This document shows positions 6,901 to 13,944 of a stretch of DNA of 22,386 nt, piece after piece. The notes beneath the pieces are model-generated. The model saw only the letters and a program-made list of their open reading frames with translations, had not been told where the DNA came from and did not search any database. The translations under genes were made by a program, and so were the position numbers. Every line of letters begins with the position of its first letter. The first letter of the stretch is position 1. This stretch comes from DATKCA01 sp035544675 (GTDB lineage Bacteria; Acidobacteriota; Thermoanaerobaculia; Gp7-AA8): assembly GCA_035544675.1 (NCBI GenBank), contig DATKCA010000092.1, forward strand, positions 1-22,386. The letters are read 5' to 3'.

Positions 6901-8049
6901 ATGATCGCCGTCGATTTTGGCAGCGAATTACGCGTGGCCCGGGAAAAGACGAACGCTCTCTGGCTCGGTTTGCGCGAGGAGCAGCTTACCCTCCCCTTTC
7001 TTCCGATCGTGAATCCGATCTTGTGGGAAGCCGGTCACGTGGCCTGGTTTCAGGAGTACTGGGTGCTCCGCCGGCTCCACGGCAGAACGGCGTTGATGGA
7101 GAGCTGCGATCGACTGTACGACTCCGCGGCGGTCGAGCATCGAACACGCTGGAGCTTACCGCTGCCGGATCGACAAGGGACGCGCGACTACATGCAGCGC
7201 ACGCTCGATGACGTCCTCGATGTCGCCGAACGTGTTCCGGCCCAGCCGTACTTTTTCCTCCTCTCGCTGTTTCACGAAGACATGCACGGAGAGGCGATGA
7301 TGTACACCCGCCAGACTGTCGGACTCCCCGAGCCGGAGATCGCGCCGGAGAGGCTCATCGCCGCGATGCCGGGACCGGACATTCGCTTTCCCGGCGGTGA
7401 AGTCACTGTTGGATCTGGCCGGAACGAGCCCTTCATCTTTGACAACGAAAAATGGGCGCATGCCGTGACTCTGGCCGGGTTCCGGATCAGCAACGCGCCG
7501 GTGAGCAACGCGGAGATGCTCGAGTTCGTCGAGGCAGGAAGTTATGAGGACGCCCGCCATTGGACGCACGAGGGTTGGTCGTGGCGTCTGGAAGCGGACG
7601 CGCATCATCCTCTGTATTGGAGGCGGCGGGCGCTGCACGAATGGGAATTGCGCCGGTTTGATCGCTGGCTTCCGCTTCCGCTCAGCGACCCGGTCGTTCA
7701 CGTCAACGCCTATGAAGCCGAGGCGTTTTGCGGATGGGCTGGGCGGCGGCTTCCGTCGGAGATCGAGTGGGAAGCGGCGGCGCGGCCGGCAGGCGGTAAG
7801 CCGGGATTCGCGCTGCCTAACGTTGGTCTCGTCTGGGAGTGGACTACCAGCCGCTTCCTCCCTTACGAGGCATTCAGCGCCGATCCTTACAAGGAGTACT
7901 CGGAGCCGTGGTTCGCTACGCCTCACCGCGTGCTGCGCGGCGGATCATGGGCCACTCCGGCGCGGATGATGCGACCGAGCTTTCGCAACTTCTATCAACC
8001 GCACCGGCGCGATATCTACGCCGGCTTTCGGACAGCATCGACTGTTTAG
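6901..8049 (+). CDS. senA: Selenoneine synthase SenA (EgtB-like, DinB_2 plus FGE-sulfatase domains)
   Basis: SenA is a non-haem iron, O2-dependent enzyme that attaches a selenosugar to hercynine, after which selenoneine is released. From ATG 6901 the protein has 382 residues. The N-terminal DinB-like domain carries the likely iron triad, His46 in LWEAGHVAWFQE and His125/His129 in FHEDMH, spaced like the EgtB triad. The C-terminal formylglycine-generating/sulfatase-modifying domain (about 160-382) shows VNAYEAEAFCGWAGRRLPSE, VWEWTTSRF and RVLRGGSWATP, ending near RDIYAGFRTA. The LPIVNPILWEAGHVAWFQEYW segment favours SenA over EgtB, and its divergent neighbour is senB. An in-frame ATG at 6862 would overlap senB and add 13 residues; I prefer 6901 because the extension lacks family character. 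The 3' end overlaps the convergent transglutaminase gene by 4 nt. EgtB-type ergothioneine synthesis is the main alternative. Confidence 0.87.
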   Translation: MIAVDFGSELRVAREKTNALWLGLREEQLTLPFLPIVNPILWEAGHVAWFQEYWVLRRLHGRTALMESCDRLYDSAAVEHRTRWSLPLPDRQGTRDYMQRTLDDVLDVAERVPAQPYFFLLSLFHEDMHGEAMMYTRQTVGLPEPEIAPERLIAAMPGPDIRFPGGEVTVGSGRNEPFIFDNEKWAHAVTLAGFRISNAPVSNAEMLEFVEAGSYEDARHWTHEGWSWRLEADAHHPLYWRRRALHEWELRRFDRWLPLPLSDPVVHVNAYEAEAFCGWAGRRLPSEIEWEAAARPAGGKPGFALPNVGLVWEWTTSRFLPYEAFSADPYKEYSEPWFATPHRVLRGGSWATPARMMRPSFRNFYQPHRRDIYAGFRTASTV

Positions 8050-9035
8050 CGGAGCGAACCAGAGACCTGGCCGCCGAAAGGGGCTTCCAGCACGCGATAG
8101 CTGAGCGTGACCGCGGCGCTCTCCAGCTCTTCACCGTTCGCTTCGATGTAGGGGTAGATGAAGAAGTTGAGCGGCTGACGGGTGGGCGGCGAGACCCGAA
8201 GATCACGTCCTCTCGTGAACTCGATGCGGTCGGCGTCGAGGTTCCCGAACAGATACGCCCGCCGCAGCGGATCGTCCGACTTCGAAGCCTCGGACGGATC
8301 GACGGGAACCCAGCCCGTACCGGGCAGGTAGAACTCGGCCCAACAGTGGTAGCCCGTCGTCGGAATGCTTCCGTTCGTGACGGGGAATCCGATGATGAAC
8401 CGGGCCGGAATTCTCTTCGCCCGGGCCAGGGAAATGAAAAGCGAATGGAAGTCGGTGCAGTTGCCCGCCCGGATGTCGCAGGCGCGCTCGGTATCGCCTC
8501 GCCCCCATCCGGGCATCGTCTTGTCGTATTTCATCGTGGCCAGGACGTACGCGTAAATCGCCCTGGCCTGCGCGAGGGTGCCGGTCGCGTCGCGCGTGAT
8601 CGCCTCGGCCAGACGGTGAACTCGAGGCGAAATTGTCATGAGCCTCTCCGCGCGTATGTTTCTCTGCCGTTCGGCCGCCGAAAGTGCTGTCGGGGTGATC
8701 CCGTCGAACGTGATTTCCCGGCGCATGGCGCGGAACCGAAGGCGCAGGAGCTCCATGCCGCTTCGGGGACTGTCGATCCGCGCGAATAGATATTGATTGC
8801 CGAACTCCCTCTCCGTCCGGCGTTGCCAGGCAAACGGAGAATCGATCTCGAGATCTTGAATCGTCTGAGCGGAGGTCTCTCGGGGCAGCGGGACCCAGAC
8901 GGCGACCGCCGTTGTTCCCGGAGGAATCTCGGACAGCCTGGCCACGAGCGTGGTGTCGACGGCCCGACTGGCGGGGGGAACCGCGAGAGCGGAAACAGTG
9001 ACCAGGAGCAATGAAAAGGAAATGAAGCTGGGCAT
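8046..9035 (-). CDS. Secreted transglutaminase-like cysteine protease-fold protein
   Basis: This 329-residue protein has an N-terminal signal peptide (MPSFISFSLLLVTVSALAVP, residues 1-20) and a C-terminal half with the transglutaminase core (PF01841). The catalytic triad is readable: Cys193 in RAGNCTDFHSLF, His230 in TTGYHCWAEFY and Asp246 in WVPVDPSEA. The N-terminal half (about 25-130) looks like the beta-rich domain common in bacterial transglutaminase-like proteins. Such proteins usually act as periplasmic peptidases or in crosslinking, and the substrate is unknown. I set the start at 9035 because the signal peptide begins there; the open frame continuing upstream to 9536 is only the complement of the thioesterase gene. 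A TATAAA at 9058-9063 (minus strand) could be part of its promoter. It is divergent from the thioesterase gene and convergent with senA. Confidence 0.9.
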   Translation of the reverse strand: MPSFISFSLLLVTVSALAVPPASRAVDTTLVARLSEIPPGTTAVAVWVPLPRETSAQTIQDLEIDSPFAWQRRTEREFGNQYLFARIDSPRSGMELLRLRFRAMRREITFDGITPTALSAAERQRNIRAERLMTISPRVHRLAEAITRDATGTLAQARAIYAYVLATMKYDKTMPGWGRGDTERACDIRAGNCTDFHSLFISLARAKRIPARFIIGFPVTNGSIPTTGYHCWAEFYLPGTGWVPVDPSEASKSDDPLRRAYLFGNLDADRIEFTRGRDLRVSPPTRQPLNFFIYPYIEANGEELESAAVTLSYRVLEAPFGGQVSGSLR

Positions 9036-9086
9036 CGGCTCTCCGAACGGACGACAGTTTATATCCGGAGCGCTAAGATTGCCCCC

Positions 9087-9602
9087 GTGGTCGTACTGCT
9101 GCGCCTCCTGAAGTGCCTCATCACCTCCTCTTTCAAGCGGCGGATCGACGCGCTCGGTGAGAGTGTGATCACGATGCGCGTGTGGCCGAACGACCTGGAC
9201 CTCAACTTCCACGCGAACAGCGGCCGCTTCGTCAGCTTCATCGACATCGGACGCGTCGACCTCGTGGTGCGCCTGGGCGTCATGCGCAAGGTGCTCGCCC
9301 TCAAATGGCGCCCGCTCGTCGGCGGCTCGATGCTCCTGTACCGGCGATCCCTTCTGCCCTTCGAGCACTTCAAGGTTCGATCGCGGATCGTCTGCTGGGA
9401 CGAGAAGTGGCTCTATTTCGAGCACATCATCGAGAAGGGCGGCGGCGAAGTGGCGTTCACGGCGATCGTCCGCGGCCTCATCCGCGGCCCGGCCGGCAAC
9501 GTGCCGCCGCAGGCGATGATCGATCTGGCCGGACACGAGAAGCTGCGCTCACCCCCCATGCCGCCACACATCACTCGCTGGCTCGAAGCCGAGAAGCGAT
9601 GA
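9087..9602 (+). CDS. Hotdog-fold thioesterase-like protein (4HBT_2 type)
   Basis: This 171-residue protein is probably an acyl-CoA or acyl-ACP thioesterase of the hotdog fold. The key stretch is MRVWPNDLDLNFHANSGRF (about residues 30-48), like the D-xx-xH-N pattern of 4-hydroxybenzoyl-CoA thioesterases and THEM6-like proteins, followed by SFIDIGRVDLVVRLG. Later segments (VGGSMLLYRRSLLPFEHFKV and WLYFEHIIEK) fit the beta-sheet of the fold. The likely start is the GTG at 9087, since I see no better in-frame ATG before the conserved core. The last codons overlap the start of nth (ATGA, 9599-9602), so the two genes are translationally coupled, although no functional link is obvious. The physiological substrate cannot be inferred. 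Confidence 0.82.
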   Translation: MVVLLRLLKCLITSSFKRRIDALGESVITMRVWPNDLDLNFHANSGRFVSFIDIGRVDLVVRLGVMRKVLALKWRPLVGGSMLLYRRSLLPFEHFKVRSRIVCWDEKWLYFEHIIEKGGGEVAFTAIVRGLIRGPAGNVPPQAMIDLAGHEKLRSPPMPPHITRWLEAEKR

Positions 9603-10213
9603 AGAGGGCCGAGCGCGCGGAGAGGATCGGCCGGATCCTCGACCGCATCTACCCGCAGCCGCCCATCCCGCTGCAGCACGCCGATCCGTTCACGCTGCTC
9701 GTCTCCGTCGTCCTGTCGGCCCAGACCACCGACGCGCAGGTCAACAAGGTCACGCCTGCCCTTTTCCGGCGCGCCGTGACCCCCGCGGCGATGGCGGCGC
9801 TGAGCGAAGCGACGATCCTCGGTCTCATCCGCAGCTGCGGACTCTCACCGTCCAAGGCGCGCAACATCAGGCGGCTCTCGGAGATCCTTCTCACCGAGCA
9901 CGGCGGTAAGGTCCCCGCCGACATCGAGGCGCTGGAGCGGCTGCCCGGCGTCGGGCATAAGACCGCCAGCGTCGTCATGGTGCAGGCCTTCGGAGTCCCG
10001 GCGTTCCCCGTCGACACGCACATCCACCGGCTCGCGCAGCGGTGGCGGCTGTCAAAGGGAAAGAATGTCGAGCAGACTGAGCGAGATCTGAAAAGAGTCT
10101 TCCCGGCCGAAGAATGGGGCCGGCGCCATCTTCAAATGATCTATTTCGGCCGCGAGTATTGTCCGGCGCGTGGACACCAGGGGGAGAACTGTCCGATCTG
10201 TTCGGGAACCTAG
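9599..10213 (+). CDS. nth: Endonuclease III (DNA glycosylase/AP lyase)
   Basis: Endonuclease III removes oxidised pyrimidines from DNA and nicks the resulting abasic site in base excision repair. The 204-residue protein has the helix-hairpin-helix LERLPGVGHKTASVVM, with catalytic Lys121, and the VDTHIHR segment with catalytic Asp139, both one residue from the E. coli numbering. Early segments LLVSVVLSAQTTDAQVN and LIRSCGLSPSKARNI are typical. The C-terminal iron-sulfur loop is unusual: only Cys188, Cys198 and Cys201 are present (C-x9-C-x2-C, then SGT and stop), instead of the four cysteines C-x6-C-x2-C-x5-C. The start ATG overlaps the thioesterase stop, which fixes the start. The stop codon directly abuts a GC-rich heptamer hairpin. 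Confidence 0.95.
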   Translation: MKRAERAERIGRILDRIYPQPPIPLQHADPFTLLVSVVLSAQTTDAQVNKVTPALFRRAVTPAAMAALSEATILGLIRSCGLSPSKARNIRRLSEILLTEHGGKVPADIEALERLPGVGHKTASVVMVQAFGVPAFPVDTHIHRLAQRWRLSKGKNVEQTERDLKRVFPAEEWGRRHLQMIYFGREYCPARGHQGENCPICSGT

Positions 10214-10305
10214 GGCTCGGGGCTCCGGGCTCGGGGCTCCGGGGGGGTGGACGGCCCGAGCCCCCAGCCCGGAGCCCCGAGCCCCGAGCCCCGAGCCCTC
10301 TTTTT
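10213..10305 (+). repeat. GC-rich facing heptamer arrays with T-tract (terminator-like)
   Basis: The left arm (about 10213-10242) alternates GGGCTCG and GGGCTCC units of 7 nt. The right arm (about 10255-10298) is built of GAGCCCC heptamers, giving a very stable hairpin. It is followed by TCTTTTT (10299-10305). It begins at the last base of the nth stop codon and sits upstream of the cold-shock gene, so it could also terminate the thioesterase-nth transcript. Confidence 0.85.
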
Positions 10306-10364
10306 GCACAGTTCTGGAAATTATGTTGTAGGAGGTCACGTTTTTTACTTTCACCGGAAACAAG

Positions 10365-10370
10365 AAGGAG
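10365..10370 (+). promoter_or_regulatory. Strong Shine-Dalgarno site of the cold-shock gene
   Basis: AAGGAG lies 11 nt before the ATG at 10382 and fixes that start against the longer open frame reaching back to 10247. The leader from about 10306 is AT-rich compared with its surroundings and also contains GGAGG at 10331-10335. It may hold the promoter, but no clear -35/-10 pair with normal spacing was found. Confidence 0.75.
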
Positions 10371-10381
10371 AGATTCAGAGC

Positions 10382-10585
10382 ATGCGTAGCAACGGTACTG
10401 TCAAGTGGTTCAACGACGCCAAGGGTTTTGGCTTCATCACGATGGAGGGTGGCGAGGACGTCTTCGTTCACTTCTCCGCAATTCAGGCCGCCGGCTTTCG
10501 GAGCCTTGCCGAGGGTGCGCGGGTGGAGTTCGATGTCGTCCAGGGACCGAAGGGTCTCCAGGCGGCGAACGTCACTCCCGTCTAA
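10382..10585 (+). CDS. Cold-shock domain protein (CspA family)
   Basis: This 67-residue single cold-shock domain protein, of the usual CspA length, is a cytoplasmic beta-barrel that binds single-stranded RNA or DNA and acts as an RNA chaperone. It starts MRSNGTVKWFNDAKGFGFI, containing the KGFGFI RNP-1 motif, followed by DVFVHFSAI (RNP-2). The last strand is VEFDVVQGPKGLQAANV. The start is set by a strong Shine-Dalgarno sequence. The gene is monocistronic: a GC hairpin lies upstream and a clean intrinsic terminator at 10607 downstream. The AT-rich leader of about 75 nt could allow temperature-dependent folding as in other csp mRNAs, but that is not shown here. Confidence 0.97.
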   Translation: MRSNGTVKWFNDAKGFGFITMEGGEDVFVHFSAIQAAGFRSLAEGARVEFDVVQGPKGLQAANVTPV

Positions 10586-10606
10586 TAACACCCTCGATCG
10601 AACAGC

Positions 10607-10639
10607 AAAGGACGGCGTCACAGCCGTCCTTTTCATTTT
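10607..10639 (+). terminator. Intrinsic terminator of the cold-shock gene
   Basis: A perfect 10-bp stem, AAAGGACGGC/GCCGTCCTTT, with loop GTCACA (10617-10622), is followed by TCATTTT. It lies 21 nt past the cold-shock stop and only a few bases before the PL8 lyase start at 10646. The lyase therefore depends either on read-through or on a promoter within or before the hairpin. Confidence 0.92.
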
Positions 10640-10645
10640 GCGCCC

Positions 10646-12850
10646 ATGAAACGGACCCTCCTTCTCCTCGCACTCTTCGCCGTTCCCGCCGGCGCCGCCG
10701 ACATCGATGTCGTGCGCCGGAACTTCATCGACTTCTACACGGCGGCGAAGGCGGAGCGGAGCAGCGAGGTCATGCAGGGGGCGCTCGGCCAGCTCGAGCA
10801 CGCGGCCCGCACCGTCACCGCGCCCGGGTTTCTCCTGAGCGACGGGAGCTGGTCCGACATCAACTACAGCGAGACTCCCACGGGAAGCTGGTCGCCGTGG
10901 GAGCACATGAAACGCCTCACGGTGATGGTCAAGGCGTATCACACCGCCGGCCAACTGCTGTACCGCGACCGTCAGCTGCTGGGACAGATCGAGGCGTCGA
11001 TGCGCTACGTGCTCGAGTTCTACGGACCGGCCGACCTGCCCGCGGGCAACTGGTGGTTCTGGACCATGGGCATTCCCCTCGACCTGGGACCTCAGCTCGT
11101 GCTGATGCGCGGCGAGATCACCGAGGGCACGTTCAACGATCTGGTCTTCGCGCTGAATCTGCGGATCGGCAACTCGCCGGCCTCGCGCGGGATCGTCGGT
11201 CCGGTTCCGACCGGCGAGAATCTGGTGTGGTCGGCCTTTACACACCTCTGCCTGGCCCTGTCGAAAGACGACCCGGTCAGGCTGGACAAAGTGCGCGACG
11301 CGATGGCGTCCGTCACGCTTCCGTCCAACGGTGAAGGCATCAAGCGCGACGGGTCGTTCCACCAGCACGGCGCGCAGCTCTACACGGGCGGCTACGGCGG
11401 ATCGTTCGCGAACGACGTGTCGAAGTACGCGCTGATCACGCGGGGCACGAGCTACGCGCTGCCGGCACAGTCGCTGGCCGCGTTCAGCGACTACATGGCC
11501 GACGGCATCGCCTGGGCCTTCTACGGGAAGTACTTCGACGTGTCGGTGATCGGGCGGGAGGTGGCGCGCCGGTCGACGACCGGCTACAACGGGATGGCGG
11601 CGCTGCTGCAGGCCTCGCAGTTCGAGTCGGCGCGCGCGCCGGAGATCCGTGCCGCCGCCAGGCGGATGCTGGCGGTGTGGGACTGGGGCTTCCCGACCGA
11701 GCTGGCCGGTCTGGCGGTGGTGCTGCAGCGCAGCTCCTTCCTCGCGGCATGGCCGTCGGGCCATCGCCACTACTTCGCCTCCGACTACACCGTGCACCGC
11801 CGTCCGGGCTGGTTCGCGTCGGTGAAGATGTTCTCGACGCGCACGAAATCGGGCGAGAGCACGAACCGCGAGAACCTCCGCGGCTCACGCCAGTCGGACG
11901 GCCGCTTCTATCTCTCCATTCGCGGCGACGAGTACTTCGGCCGCGACGTCTGGCCGTCGCTCGACTGGACACGCCTCCCCGGCGTGACGGTGGAACAGCA
12001 TCCGACGACGGCGGACGACACCTACGGCTACGGAAGCCGCGCGTTCGCGGGCGGGACCGGCGACGGCGCCCACGGCGTCTCGGCGATGGAAGTGGCGCCG
12101 CTGAACTCGACGCTGAACGCGCGGAAGTCGTGGTTCTTCTTCGGCGACGCCATCGTGTTCCTGACGAACAGCATCTCGGCGATGACCGGGAACCGGGTCG
12201 AGACGATCGTGAACCAGTGGCCGCTCGCCAATCCGGGCGCGCCGCTCACGCACGAGGGGAACTGGGCGCACGCGGACGGCGTCGGCTACCTCTTCCCGTC
12301 CGGCGGCGATCTCCGCGCCAGTCGCGACACCCGCACCGGCACCTGGGCATCCCTGGGCGGCTCCAGCGATGCGACGCCGTACACGACGACGTTTCTCACG
12401 ATGTGGTTCGATCACGGAGTGATGCCGCACGGCGCCAGCGCGGAGTATGTGATCGTTCCGGACATCAGCGCGACCGCGATGCGCCAGTGGGCGGCGTCGC
12501 AGCCTCTGACGATTCTCGCGAACACGCCGGCGGTCTCCGCCGTCCGCGACAACCGCAGCGGCGCGCGCGGAGTCGTGTTCTGGGCGGCCGGATCGTTCGA
12601 CGGGATCGAGTCCGACGGACCGGCCGTCGTCTACCTCGCGGACGCGGGTGACGGCGTGAAGCTGAGCATCGCCGATCCGACGAGCGGGACCGGCACGTTG
12701 CGCGTCACGATTCCCGGCCGGTACAAAGGGCCGAACGCGACTCTCACCGCCGGGCGCGGGACGACGATCGCGGTGCCGCGCACGGGCGGTCAGACGACGA
12801 CCGTGGCGCTCGAGCCGACGGTACCGAACCGCCGGCGCGCCGTGAGATAG
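10646..12850 (+). CDS. Polysaccharide lyase family 8 (chondroitin/hyaluronan/xanthan lyase type), secreted
   Basis: PL8 enzymes cleave uronic-acid-containing polysaccharides (hyaluronan, chondroitin, xanthan) by beta-elimination. The protein has 734 residues and a signal peptide (MKRTLLLLALFAVPAGA, 1-17). The alpha/alpha-toroid catalytic domain follows (about 20-370), then beta-sandwich domains to the end. Catalytic residues can be placed by analogy with chondroitin AC lyase: Asn135 in GNWWFWTMGIP, His241 and Tyr250 in FHQHGAQLYTGGYG (the expected nine-residue spacing) and Arg304 in VIGREVARR, with RSTTGYN just after. The central domain shows NARKSWFFFGDAIVFLTNSI and the C-terminal part GARGVVFWAAGSF. 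The substrate is not determined; capsule-like or plant/animal acidic polysaccharides are possible. Its stop overlaps the next start by one nucleotide, suggesting a two-gene unit. Confidence 0.93.
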   Translation: MKRTLLLLALFAVPAGAADIDVVRRNFIDFYTAAKAERSSEVMQGALGQLEHAARTVTAPGFLLSDGSWSDINYSETPTGSWSPWEHMKRLTVMVKAYHTAGQLLYRDRQLLGQIEASMRYVLEFYGPADLPAGNWWFWTMGIPLDLGPQLVLMRGEITEGTFNDLVFALNLRIGNSPASRGIVGPVPTGENLVWSAFTHLCLALSKDDPVRLDKVRDAMASVTLPSNGEGIKRDGSFHQHGAQLYTGGYGGSFANDVSKYALITRGTSYALPAQSLAAFSDYMADGIAWAFYGKYFDVSVIGREVARRSTTGYNGMAALLQASQFESARAPEIRAAARRMLAVWDWGFPTELAGLAVVLQRSSFLAAWPSGHRHYFASDYTVHRRPGWFASVKMFSTRTKSGESTNRENLRGSRQSDGRFYLSIRGDEYFGRDVWPSLDWTRLPGVTVEQHPTTADDTYGYGSRAFAGGTGDGAHGVSAMEVAPLNSTLNARKSWFFFGDAIVFLTNSISAMTGNRVETIVNQWPLANPGAPLTHEGNWAHADGVGYLFPSGGDLRASRDTRTGTWASLGGSSDATPYTTTFLTMWFDHGVMPHGASAEYVIVPDISATAMRQWAASQPLTILANTPAVSAVRDNRSGARGVVFWAAGSFDGIESDGPAVVYLADAGDGVKLSIADPTSGTGTLRVTIPGRYKGPNATLTAGRGTTIAVPRTGGQTTTVALEPTVPNRRRAVR

Positions 12851-13374
12851 TGTGGAGCGCCGCCACCCTGGCGGCGACCGTGTCCTGCGAACTCGTGCGA
12901 AGCACGCTGGCCCGCATCGGCCTTCTGCTCCTGCAGCACAAGGAGCTGCCGAACGTCGTCACGCTGATCACCGGCGAGCACCTCTCCACTTCGTGGTGGA
13001 GTCACAAGCAATCGCAGGAGATCTTCGCGTGCCTCGAGTCGCTCGATGACGTCGCTCTGGCCACGCGCCTCATCGGCGGGCGCGTGACCTTCGTCGACAG
13101 GAAGTTGTGGCCGGCGCTCGTCGCTGCCGGAACATCGATGCGAGTGCCGAAGGCTCTGTCGAAGAAGGAAAAGCAGGAGCGCCTGCTCGTCGTCGCGCAC
13201 GAGGTTCATACGCCGAGCGGAAAGCACGAGCTGCAGATCGAACCCTGGAAGGACTGGGCGGAGCGGGCGGGCGTCAAGCCGCTGGACAGCGCAGCGAAAG
13301 CACGCGCGGTTCTCGAGGAAGCGGCGCTAGAGCTCGGCGCGCCCGTGCGCCTCCTGCCCTGGCACCGGTTCTAG
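12850..13374 (+). CDS. Uncharacterised protein, coupled to the PL8 lyase
   Basis: This 174-residue protein has no family I can name. It probably starts at the GTG at 12850, which shares one base with the lyase stop TAG; no ATG occurs in frame until well inside. Visible segments are TLARIGLLLLQHKELPNVVTLITGE, STSWWSHKQSQEIFACLESL, a beta-like GGRVTFVDRKLWPALVAAG and, in the C-terminal half, KKEKQERLLVVAHEVHTPSG and IEPWKDWAERAGV. There is no signal peptide or membrane segment, so it is likely cytoplasmic, unlike the lyase. The WSH and RKLWPAL motifs look conserved-family in character rather than random, and codon use matches its neighbours. The 3' end overlaps the convergent DinB-like gene by 4 nt (CTAG). 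Confidence 0.75.
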   Translation: MWSAATLAATVSCELVRSTLARIGLLLLQHKELPNVVTLITGEHLSTSWWSHKQSQEIFACLESLDDVALATRLIGGRVTFVDRKLWPALVAAGTSMRVPKALSKKEKQERLLVVAHEVHTPSGKHELQIEPWKDWAERAGVKPLDSAAKARAVLEEAALELGAPVRLLPWHRF

Positions 13375-13874
13375 CCGCGAGCGCTGCGCCTCTTCACCTC
13401 TTCCTCGGTCAGGCCGTACATGGGGGGAGTGGCCACGTCGAGCATCGACAGCATCATGTAGATCTGCCCGCGATGGTGAGCCTCGTGCTCGACCATCGAG
13501 CGCAGCCACTTCGAGACTCGCAGCTCGGCGCCGCCCGGCGTCATGCACCTGGCCTCCAGCGCGTCGTCGGTGAGGTTGCGGAAGATCGCCATCGACTCCT
13601 CGTGCATGCGCTCCATGTATGCGATCACCTCGTCGAAACCGTCGGCCAGGTCGCGGCCGTGGCCGGGATAGACGCTCGGTTTGCGCTGCGCGTTCTCGGC
13701 GAACATCCACCGCTCGACCGACGCGAGGTGGCGCATCAGATCGCCGAGCGTGAACTTCCCCGGCTTGTGCGTCCACTCCATCCTGTCGGGGGGGACGCAG
13801 CGCGCCACGCGCATCGTCCGCTCCCGGATGCGATCGAACCAGGTCACGAACTCGGCCACTTTCGGGTTTTCCAT
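13371..13874 (-). CDS. DinB-family (DinB_2) putative metal-binding protein
   Basis: This 167-residue four-helix-bundle protein belongs to the DinB/YfiT-like superfamily, which usually binds a divalent metal with three histidines and may act as a thiol-dependent transferase. It shows LGDLMRHLASVERWMF (about residues 44-59), in which a His forms part of the metal site, and VEHEAHHRGQIYMMLSML near residue 130, the second histidine cluster. The N-terminal VAEFVTWFDRIRERTM helix is typical. It is the last gene of the minus-strand group and starts about 70 nt after DUF454. The stop codon is shared within CTAG with the convergent gene at 12850. The exact substrate is unknown. Confidence 0.9.
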   Translation of the reverse strand: MENPKVAEFVTWFDRIRERTMRVARCVPPDRMEWTHKPGKFTLGDLMRHLASVERWMFAENAQRKPSVYPGHGRDLADGFDEVIAYMERMHEESMAIFRNLTDDALEARCMTPGGAELRVSKWLRSMVEHEAHHRGQIYMMLSMLDVATPPMYGLTEEEVKRRSARG

Positions 13875-13944
13875 ACCAGAGTTATAGACCGTCTGGCGAT
13901 GAGCGCGGCCACAACAATCATCAACAACACCATCGGCGCCACGG

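Noticed and set aside
6901..8049. Ergothioneine EgtB or a plain sulfatase-modifying enzyme
   Set aside because: Domain content alone would allow EgtB, but the NPILWEAGHVAWFQE segment and the senB neighbour favour SenA. A phylogeny would settle it.
9036..9536. N-terminal extension of the transglutaminase frame
   Set aside because: It is the complement of the thioesterase gene and precedes a clear signal peptide at 9035.
10247..10381. Longer cold-shock protein starting in the GC hairpin
   Set aside because: The extra residues come from the repeat and leader, while a strong Shine-Dalgarno sequence and the conserved domain mark the ATG at 10382.
13844..13933. 29-residue hydrophobic ORF on the minus strand (MVLLMIVVAALIARRS...)
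   Set aside because: It overlaps the DinB gene start, has no Shine-Dalgarno sequence and is too short to separate from chance. It may be a read-through fragment of the spacer between DUF454 and DinB.
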